A stretch of DNA of 64,000 bases from Costus lasius. Lineage: Eukaryota > Streptophyta > Magnoliopsida > Zingiberales > Costaceae. The notes under the pieces are model-generated. The model was not told where the DNA came from and ran no database searches. It saw only the letters and a list, made by a program, of their open reading frames with translations. The translations under genes were made by a program, and so were the position numbers. Numbering within the stretch: the stretch's first letter is position 1; each line of letters opens with the position of its first letter. The DNA lies in contig CM050450.1 of assembly GCA_027563935.2 (NCBI GenBank), positions 8,167,957 through 8,231,956 on the forward strand, read 5' to 3'. Shown piece after piece: positions 57,025-64,000 of this stretch.

Positions 57025-58265
57025 TGGCCTAGCAATTTTAGAAAATTTTTTATAAAATGACGGTAAAAACCCGCATGCCCAAGAAAACTTCGGACTGCCC
57101 TTTCAGATGAGTGTGGTGGCATCTTTTCAATGGCATCTACTTTGGAACAGTCGACCTCGATGCCGCGTTCTAAGATTAGGTGTCCAAGCACTATCCCCTC
57201 TCGCACCATAAAATGGCACTTCTCCCAGTTTAAGATGAGGTTGACTTCTTCGTACCTTTTTAACACTTTAGAGAGGTTAGCCAAACAAATATCAAATGAA
57301 GTACCATAAACTGAGAAATCGTCCATGAAAACATCCATCACATTTTCTATAAAATCAGAGAAAATTGAAACCATGCATCTTTGAAAAGTAGCTAGGGCGT
57401 TGCATAGTCCAAATGGCATTCGGCGATGGGCAAAGGTCCCATAAGGACAGGTGAAGGTAGTCTTCTCCTGGTCTTCCGGATGGATAGGGATCTGGAAAAA
57501 TCCTGAGAAGCCGTCAAGGAAATAGAAGTGAGAATTCTTTGCTAGCCGCTCCAGCATCTGGTCAATGAATGGAAGTGGGTAGTGGTCCTTGCGCGTGGTT
57601 TTGTTCAACTTCCTATAGTCGATGCACATGCGCCATCCAGTCACAGTGCGGGTGGGGATGAGTTCATTGTTTTCATTCTTGACTACAGTTACCCCACCCT
57701 TCTTTGGCACAACATGCACTAGACTTACCCATTCACTATTTGAAATTGGGTAAATAACCCCTGCATCGAGTAGCTTCAATATCTCTTTCTTGACCACTTC
57801 TTTCATATTTGGGTTCAAACGGCGCTGGAATTCCACAGAAGCTTTGCTGACGCTTTCTAAGAAGATCCTGTGCATACAGAACGAAGGATTAATTCCTTTA
57901 ATATCTTCTAATGAGTATCCAATTACCTGTTTATGGAGCCGCAGTTCTTTCAGTAGCTTCGCAGTCTCTTCTGCATTAAGGTCTACACTAATGATGACAG
58001 GACAAGTAGACTTAGCATCAAGGAATTCATATTTAAGATTATCAGGAAGTGGTTTGAATTCTAACTCCTTCTTTGTAGAAGGACCAGACTTAACCTCTCC
58101 AAGACTTTCAAACTGCGTTCTTTTGAATCTCTCAGAGTGAACAATTCCCAAACTTTCTACTTGAACTTGATCCTCATCAGGATTACTCTCTTGTCCATCA
58201 TTCAGCAGACAGACTTCCCAAGTGTCCTCGGCGATTGGTGGAGTGGGTTCAGTATTGTCCTCCAT
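57021..58265 (-). pseudogene. Reverse transcriptase of the inner element
   Basis: A 414-codon frame has the gypsy RT series: MCIDYRKLNKTTRKDHYPLPF, FYFLDGFSGFFQIPIHPED, FGLCNALATFQRCM and the catalytic VFMDDFSVYG (Y/FMDD box), then the thumb with CHFMVREGIVLGH and [15 protein letters not shown]. It ends prematurely at LLGH because of the one-base loss. RT motifs themselves look complete. It lies between the protease and RNase H as usual. Confidence 0.88.
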
Positions 58266-58430
58266 TGTGTCAATTTCGCAGCAGGCTCATGCAAAAGATG
58301 GTTTCTTTAGAGCGGAAGACAAGTCAAATTCTAATTTCTCCTCACCGACATTCAGTGTCAATTTCCCATTTTTCACATCTATGACAGCGCCAGTGGTTGC
58401 AAGGAAAGGGCGCTCCAAAATGATGGGTAG

Positions 58431-59336
58431 TCAAGTGTCCTCTTCCATTTCTAGCACTACGAAGTCCGCAGGAATGAAAAAGTCTCCTACTTTTATCGGC
58501 ACGTCTTCAATTATCCCGACTGGTCGGCGCACTGATCGATCGGCTAGTTGAAGGGATATAGAGATAGGTTTCATCTCATTCATACCTAACTTCTTGCAGA
58601 TAGATAAGGGAATTAAACTTACGCTAGCTCCTAAGTCATATAGAGCTCTATCAAAAGGCATATCCCCAATTTGGCAGGGAATAGAAAAACTCCCTGGGTC
58701 TTTCAGTTTAGTTGGAAGCTTATTCTGGAGGACGGCACTGCACTCTTCAGTCAGGGCAACTGTTCCCTGCTCCTCAATCTTCCTTTTCTTAGAGAGGATC
58801 TCCTTTAAAAACTTGGCGTACGCTGGCATCTGTGAAAGAGCGTCAGTGAAAGGGATATTGATATAGAGTTTTTTTAGTACCTCCAAGAATTTTCCAAACT
58901 GCCGATCCAATTTAGCCTTAGCTAGCCACTGAGGGAATGGGATAGACGGTTTGTACGGTGGAGGTGGAATGTAAACATGCTCCTTTGGCGCACTCAAGCC
59001 TTGTTCTTTTTCTGGATTAGCCGCGGAGTCCTCTTCAGGTGTAGTTTCCTCAGATGAAATTGTCTTTGTTCTCTCCTTAGGTTCGGGCACCTTAGGGTTT
59101 TCTAGTTGGATTTCGCTCCTCGTCGTTATCGCATTACAATGCTTGCTATGATCAATTCGTTCCTGGATTGAACTGGTTCGTTGGTCAAGCTGTGTGATCT
59201 GGTTCTCCATTATTTTCTGGTGGGTTGATACAGAGTCCACTTTCATGTTCAGCTGGCGAATCTGTTCACTTAGAGAGTCATTGTGCTTCATTTGAGTCGC
59301 CATAAAGTTCTCAATCATCAACTCTAGACTTGACAT
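58431..59336 (-). pseudogene. Linker and protease of the inner element
   Basis: A 301-codon frame has a coiled-coil N-terminus (SEQIRQLNMKVDSVSTHQKI), a proline-rich linker (YIPPPPYKPSIPFPQWLAKAK) and an Athila-type retropepsin with ALYDLGASVSLIPLS, where DLG replaces the usual DTG/DSG. It ends in TGA after EMEEDT, though the same frame continues (LPIILERPFLAT, VIDVKNGKLTL) up to another stop at about 58,288, close to the RT frame. The stops look like point mutations. Confidence 0.8.
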
Positions 59337-59351
59337 GTTAGGTGGGTCTGG

Positions 59352-60536
59352 CTACTCTTGATAGACAAATGGAGGTTGCATTCCGGGAGGAGGCCTGAAA
59401 TTAGAAACGAAATTTGAGTTAGAAAAATTCACAGGATAGACTTGCTCTTGGTTTGACCTGCAGGAGAAATTTGGGTTATTTCTCCATCCTGGATTGTATG
59501 TGTTCGAATAAGGGTCGTTCTGGTTCCTGAAATTCCCAATGGCGTTGACTTGTTCCGTGGGAGCGCTCAGGATGTGGCAGTTATCAGCAGAATGTCCTAT
59601 CACTCCACAAACATCACAAGTCAAAGAATTAGAAGCAAAGACATTAATAGAATCTATCTTTGATGAAAGAGAGTCTACTTTTGCCATTAAAGAATCAATC
59701 GAGTTAGCATCAAACTTTCCTGAATTTCGAGTGTGCTGGCTCCTCTCTCTTGACCATTGATAATAGTTGAGGGCCATGTCCTCTATCAACTCCATTGCAT
59801 CATCATAATTTTTGTTCATTATCGTCCCACCACCAGCAGCATCTACAGAAAGTCTAGTCTGGTATAGTAATCCACTGTAGAAGGTGTGGATGATCACCCA
59901 TTTCTATAGACCATGGTACGGGCACATCCTCAACAATTCTTTGAAACGGTCCCATGCTTCATACAGGGACTCTCCTTCTCGTTGGGCAAAGTTGGTTATC
60001 TGATTCCTGAGCTGAGCGGTCTTGCTCGGTGGAAAATATTTTGATAGAAAAGCTTGCGATAGCTGTTCCCACGTTGTGATTGATGCCTGCGGTAAAGACT
60101 GCAACCACGCCCTAGCTCGATCCTTGAGAGAAAAAGGGAAGAGTCTCAGTTTGATAGCATCAGGATGAGCACCGTTAATCTTTAAAGTGTCGCAGCATTC
60201 TAGAAAGATAGATAAATGAAGGTTAGGATCATCAGTGGCCACTCCACTGAATTGATTCTGTTGCACTATCTGTACAAGTGATGGTTTCATCTCGAAGTTG
60301 TTAGCTTCGATAGCAGGCCGCGATATGCTCGAGTGCACACCAGAGATGGTGGGTGCTGCAAAGTCCTTCAAAGAGCGATTGGCTTCCATCGTTTGAACGT
60401 CAGAAAATTGTCCTTCAAGCTTAAGTCTTTTTAAGTTTCTTCTGACTAAACAGAAAGTACGCTCTATTTTCGGGTCTCCAGGTACAAGTTCCCATGTTCG
60501 CGCAGTGTTCCTGAGCATAAACAAGTACCTAGACAA
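59352..60536 (-). pseudogene. Gag of the inner element
   Basis: Two frames (60,536-59,904 and 59,897-59,352) are one Gag split by an in-frame TAG at 59,904. The first has the retrotransposon capsid motifs LRLFPFSLKDRARAWLQSLP, TWEQLSQAFLSKYFPPSKT and EGESLYEAWDRFKELLRMCP. The second has a CCHC zinc knuckle (CDVCGVIGHSADNC) and ends at TAG after VYQE. Past that stop the same frame runs into the linker/protease. Gag would form the virus-like particle. Confidence 0.85.
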
Positions 60537-60686
60537 AAGAGATTAGTAACACCGCACCAAATAGAAAATCTACAACTAAAAACAAAGAGTAAAGAAACGG
60601 AAAATAAGTAAAATAAAAAGTAAATAAAATCTAACTAAACCTAGTCTACAAATTTTCTGATCGTGTTAATATTGGCAACCTAGTCC

Positions 60687-60705
60687 CCGGCAACGGCGCC
60701 AAAAA
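60687..60705 (-). other. Primer-binding site, tRNA-Asp type
   Basis: On the minus strand TGGCGCCGTTGCCGGGGA follows the 5' LTR after a few T residues. This PBS is characteristic of Athila elements. Confidence 0.85.
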
Positions 60706-60707
60706 CT

Positions 60708-61282
60708 TGATAGGGGCCCAGAAAATCACCCCAAAACCCTAAGGTCTCACCGTTATCACTCGTTCTCTGCAACCGCTTAATCAAATCCCGTAATTTTGGT
60801 CCCAAATCGTGCGTATCCAAGTTGGGAAGGTCTCCCTAAAATTTCGTCCAATTCCGAGCCAGGAATAGAAAGTTACAGGCAAAATACCGGATGCCTGTCG
60901 TGCTGTACGCGTAACGGTACACGGTCGTGCATGGATGCACAGGCACGCCCGTGCACGGCTCGGTTAAGAGAATTCTGATGACTTACGATGTACGGCCGTG
61001 CATGGATGCACACCCATGACCGTGCACTCTGTAGAAGGCTCTGATTGGGCTGAAATTTGGCATGTAGCTCCGTCTCATCATGATAAATCGTCCCATACCT
61101 TCAGATTCTCCAAATTCCATCAGTTTTGAGGCCAAAATCCTACATTTCCATAAAACAAGGGAAAAGTGAAGACTCTGAAGAATATGAAGCATTTGAGTGC
61201 ATAAAATGAGACAAAACATGCATTTTACTCCAAAATAATAATAGAAACGAGTCACGATATATCATATATTTGCATGTCATCA
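60708..61282 (-). repeat. 5' LTR of the inner Athila-type element
   Basis: 575 bp, the partner of 51,703-52,276. The two palindromes lie at about 60,935 and 60,997. Confidence 0.92.
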
Positions 61283-61516
61283 ACCAGGCCCACGAATAAG
61301 ATGACATATAAGATACAATGCCATATAACATCCATCATAGAATAAAAGTGTCCATCCAAATATAGCAAAGTCAAGCGATCACAGTCAAATAGCCACATGC
61401 AGCAAGAAAATAGAAACCGGAGTATAGAAAGCTCACCCACTCTAAAAGTTTGCATGGTCCTCTATGCAATACCATGATGTGAGAGGAGTGGATGATGATG
61501 CCGATTCTTGGGGAAA

Positions 61517-62945
61517 CTACCGCCACTTGCACGAGTGAGAGCCAGAAGCCTTGGAGCTCTTGCTCTTTCCGCGTACGGTGTAGTCTGGCTCGGCTTCCTC
61601 GTCAGAAGAAATGTTCATGCGAGCTGTGGTTTCCTCGGAGAGTGCGGATAGCCGGTCGTACATAATTGATATCTTTTCCCAGACGGATCCCATTATCTTG
61701 TGTTGTCTTTGCATGTGTGCCTCCATGGACTCCCATCGAGAAGAATGATCCTGCTAAATATAAGTAACAGTGGTATCCAGGTGATCGATCATCTCTCATT
61801 GATGGGGTTACTCTTCTTTAATTTCCTGCAACACAGACATCATAGAATCATAAGAAGAGGTGCCGCCAAAAGAAAAGGCACCAGGGGCTGGTGGTGCGGT
61901 GTCGACTGGATCGGGCTGTTCGTCCTCAACTGGCTGGATGCGCCAGTTTCCATGGATTCTGACTGATGTGCGCTCCGGGTTCGGTAAGGGCAGGCAGAAT
62001 GAGCTCCCTTTGAACGTCATACAATATGAATCACCCTTATGAATGATCAGCTTCATGGCAACGCAAGACTCAATGTCGAGCCTGTTGCTGCTAGTAGCTT
62101 CCAGTGTGCCATATGGGATGATACCGAGAGAAACTGCCAAGGGCGTGATCAGGTCGCCAATTACTATCGCCCCCTTCAAAGAATGGGCGACGCGGCTGAA
62201 CTGCTTAGCCAAGTAATACCCAGAGTCGACTCTGAAACTGTGGAGCCTGCACCAAAGATAGAATAGCTCTGTCTGCTGGACCATGCCATCGCTCTCACCG
62301 CGGCCAAAAAGGGTGTGGGCCAACACGTGGTGCACATACTTGATCACAGGGTTGCACAGACTGGAAGAACGAGCCACGTGAGTGGAGTAGATGTGCTCGT
62401 TGGTAATCGCTACCCAGAAATTCTGTTCACTGTACTCGGTGGGGACCTTGCGTGCACATGGTTCAGGAAAACCATAAATGCTGCGTAACTGTGATAGAGT
62501 AAGGATATGCTTCATGTTACCAAGACGGAAGATCAAGCGGCCTGGATCGTCTTCAAGAATAGGATCTGCCTTTACTTCCAAAGAGCATAGAAACTCCAAT
62601 GTCACGCCAACATAAGTGGGAGAGTAAAGCTGCTGGAACTACTCCCAACCCACTGCTGCATACATCATGTTCACATCCTCTAGCTTCCTAAGCATCTGCA
62701 ACGTGCCTCTGTCTAGATACTGTGTGTTGAGCACGCGACGTTGCCGCAGCGTAAGGCTGGGGTCAGCCGGCAGATGTGCGCGCATGACGAGAAGAAGAGG
62801 GGCCTGGCACAACTGAAGATGGCCGGTGAGATGGAGGTGTAGGCGTTGGCTTGTACTCCTCATCGTCGGTGGCTGACGAGTCTGAGAACGCTGGTGTCGG
62901 CTGCGCGGTCTTCTTGGCAGCCATGACCTTGGTTCGTGGAGGCAT
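61517..62945 (-). pseudogene. Athila 3' ORF of the outer element
   Basis: The start MPPRTKVMAAKK lies at about 62,945, followed by an acidic/proline region. A frameshift near 62,770 leads to a stretch with a stop at 62,639-62,641 (GWE then TAG). The main frame 62,605-61,808 has TLEFLCSLEV, FRLGNMKHILTLSQLRSIYGFP, FGRGESDGMVQQTELFYLW and CLPLPNPERTSVR, in the same order as the inner element's ORF. A further frame at 61,726-61,517 (ERTAH-free, coiled-coil-like, serine-rich) may be its C-terminus. Function unknown; the family is Athila ORF-1. Confidence 0.6.
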
Positions 62946-63189
62946 GATGGTGGCAAAGATCGAGATCAGCAGGGAAGCCTTGAGGAGTAGATCTGGTTGG
63001 TTTCGATGCGAGAAGATCCGGGCGGTGGCTTGAGGATATACGCAGGCGGCGGCGATCGACAAAAATAGGCGTCGAAGCAGCAGGTGGAACGAAGATCCAC
63101 AATCTGAAATTGATCGAAGCAGAAATATGGGTGAACCTTTGGAGATCTCCAAAGGTTTGCCCTAGCTTCGAGTGAACACTGTTTAGAAT

Positions 63190-63565
63190 ATGGGTGAACC
63201 CACCCGGGTTCACCAGCCCGTGATGTTCACTGTGGTCGGGCTGATGCAACAGAAGCACGGGTGAACCCACTGGGGTTCACCGAGCCGTGAAGCATACTGG
63301 GGGTTTTCAGATTTTTGGAAAGATGGTGAACCCCGTGGGGTTCACCTACCTGTGAAGCTCACTGGATGGTTCCTGTGCAGATAGAATACTAGAGAACCCC
63401 GTGGGGTTCACCTGCCCGTGAAGTCCTCTGATCTGTTTTGTGCAGAAAGAAATATCGGTCAACCCCGTGGGGTTCACCTACCCGTGAAATGTTTTGGTCA
63501 CAGAATTGGAAGCGCCTGTACAATGCACTTCACAGGTGAACCCCATGGGGTTCACCAGGCCATGA
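63190..63565 (-). repeat. Array of six palindromes, period 66 bp
   Basis: The near-perfect palindrome GGTGAACCCCGTGGGGTTCACC recurs at 63,193, 63,260, 63,325, 63,391, 63,457 and 63,535 (spacings 67, 65, 66, 66, 78). Most are followed by CCCGTGA-type words, and two are preceded by CACGG or similar, extending the stem. Spacers between them differ in sequence. Confidence 0.92.
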
Positions 63566-63830
63566 TTTGCACTGATTAACTCGAAAAATTCTGGAAAAAT
63601 TTGAAAAAATTCTCATGCGCTCCATCTTATTCCTACAACATAAAGAGACCTCAAATTGGTAGCAATCATCTCTAGAAAACTAAAATTAAATGAAAAATAA
63701 ATCAACGTTCTAAAATACTAACTAATGACATGGAAAAACTATGCATAAGAACTAGAATCAATCAAAAACTTGGGTTGCCTTCCAAGAGTGCTAGGTTTAG
63801 GTCGGTAGCTCGACCATAAGAGTTTTCAGA
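63566..63830. other. Spacer between pol end and palindrome array
   Basis: AT-rich. CTTGGGTTGCCTTCCAAGAGTGCTAGG at 63,769 corresponds to GGTTGCCTCCCAACAAGCGCTTC (55,131) of the inner element, a common Athila post-pol motif. Confidence 0.55.
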
Positions 63831-64000
63831 ATTACAAATTTGTGGGGTCTGAGAAAGCAAGAACTTCCTCTCTTTCGACCCGCTCATCTTTGAAATAGTA
63901 TTTGAGGCGGTGCTCGTTAACTGTGAAACTTCCAGTTCGTTCTGTCCAAATTGTGATGGCACCATAAGGTTGAACTTTCTGAACTGTAAAAGGACCGGAC
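63831..64000 (-). pseudogene. C-terminal end of pol, outer element (partial)
   Basis: On the minus strand from the edge: SGPFTVQKVQPYGAITIW, then GSFTVNEHRLKYYF, ending in TAA near 63,831. This is the typical end of Athila integrase (SGPF.V....GA..I......F.VN..RLK.Y). The rest lies beyond the window. Confidence 0.7.

Larger units (their letters stand above)
51703..61282 (-). mobile_element. Complete-structure Athila-type Ty3/gypsy retrotransposon (inner element)
   Basis: LTRs are 51703-52276 (3') and 60708-61282 (5'), starting TGATAGGGG on the plus strand and ending CATGTCATCA, with about 20 differences by eye. The target duplication ACCAG is exact (51698-51702, 61283-61287). The PBS TGGCGCCGTTGCCGGGGA matches the tRNA-Asp type used by Athila. 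Order on the minus strand is gag, protease, RT, RNase H, integrase, palindrome array, Athila ORF, 3' LTR. Every ORF has lesions, so the element is non-autonomous, although its LTR similarity suggests a recent insertion. Confidence 0.93.
61283..64000 (-). mobile_element. 3' half of the outer Athila-like element (pol end runs off the window)
   Basis: On the minus strand, from the right edge: the end of pol (64,000-63,831), a short spacer, a palindrome array (63,560-63,190), an Athila ORF (about 62,945-61,520), then 3' UTR to 61,283. There the inner element is inserted. The remainder resumes at 51,702. Gag, most of pol and the 5' LTR lie outside the window. Confidence 0.75.

Noticed and set aside
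63190..63565. CRISPR-like look of the repeat/spacer array
   Set aside because: The repeats are palindromes inside a plant retrotransposon, spacers are not unique uniform inserts, and no cas genes exist. This is a eukaryotic element.

Overview
This is plant nuclear DNA. Genes have many introns with GT/GC-AG borders, intergenic DNA is very AT-rich, and most of the window is transposable elements. The asparagine synthetase has a full plant-type 13-exon layout. A non-grass monocot seems likely from the look of that protein, but this is only an impression. Nothing bacterial (operons, CRISPR, rRNA) was seen.

Left arm (1-12,250). After AT-rich repeats comes the best gene: a complete glutamine-dependent asparagine synthetase (2,321-6,199, plus strand, 589 aa) with a TATA box, a G-box-containing promoter and a GC-AG first intron. 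Next are a rearranged repeat block with foldback and GC-rich insertions, an intact LURP-one-related (LOR, tubby C-terminal-like) gene (9,383-10,218) and a decayed LOR paralogue (11,146-12,078).

Middle (12,246-30,480). A segment of about 7.5 kb is tandemly duplicated. Copy A is 12,246-19,744, copy B is 19,745-30,057, and a third copy is cut off by a long (TA)n tract. Each full copy carries a LOR pseudogene whose first exon is split by the same short LTR element (TSD CCCAT), plus a 1 kb GC-rich insert. Copy B also has a Harbinger-like derivative. The copy A/B boundary holds a Tourist-like MITE that contains a tiny LINE 3' tail. These insertions give a relative chronology.

Right-centre (31,200-51,000). 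This holds a solo LTR (TSD CCAGT), a second Harbinger-like remnant, a Ty3/gypsy-type element reduced to LTR, PBS and a protease fragment, two MITEs with perfect TSDs, a LOR exon fragment, and a nearly intact LOR copy broken by one stop codon (41,651-42,609). Beyond it lie overlapping gypsy LTR pieces, including a solo Athila-type LTR (TSD AAGTG) inside a minus-strand gypsy element.

Right arm (51,000-64,000). A structurally complete Athila-type Ty3/gypsy element (51,703-61,282, minus strand, TSD ACCAG, paired LTRs, tRNA-Asp-type PBS) carries gag, protease, RT, RNase H, integrase and a downstream Athila ORF, all broken by stops or frameshifts. It is nested in a second Athila-like element whose pol end runs off the window. 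Both carry an array of imperfect palindromes with a 65-67 bp period between pol and the 3' ORF. Palindrome sequence differs between the two elements, but the outer CACGG...CCGTG frame is shared. This is the most unusual structure in the window.

Functionally the host content is small: one nitrogen-assimilation gene and a local LOR family with one intact and several decaying members. Everything else is layered retrotransposon and MITE insertion.
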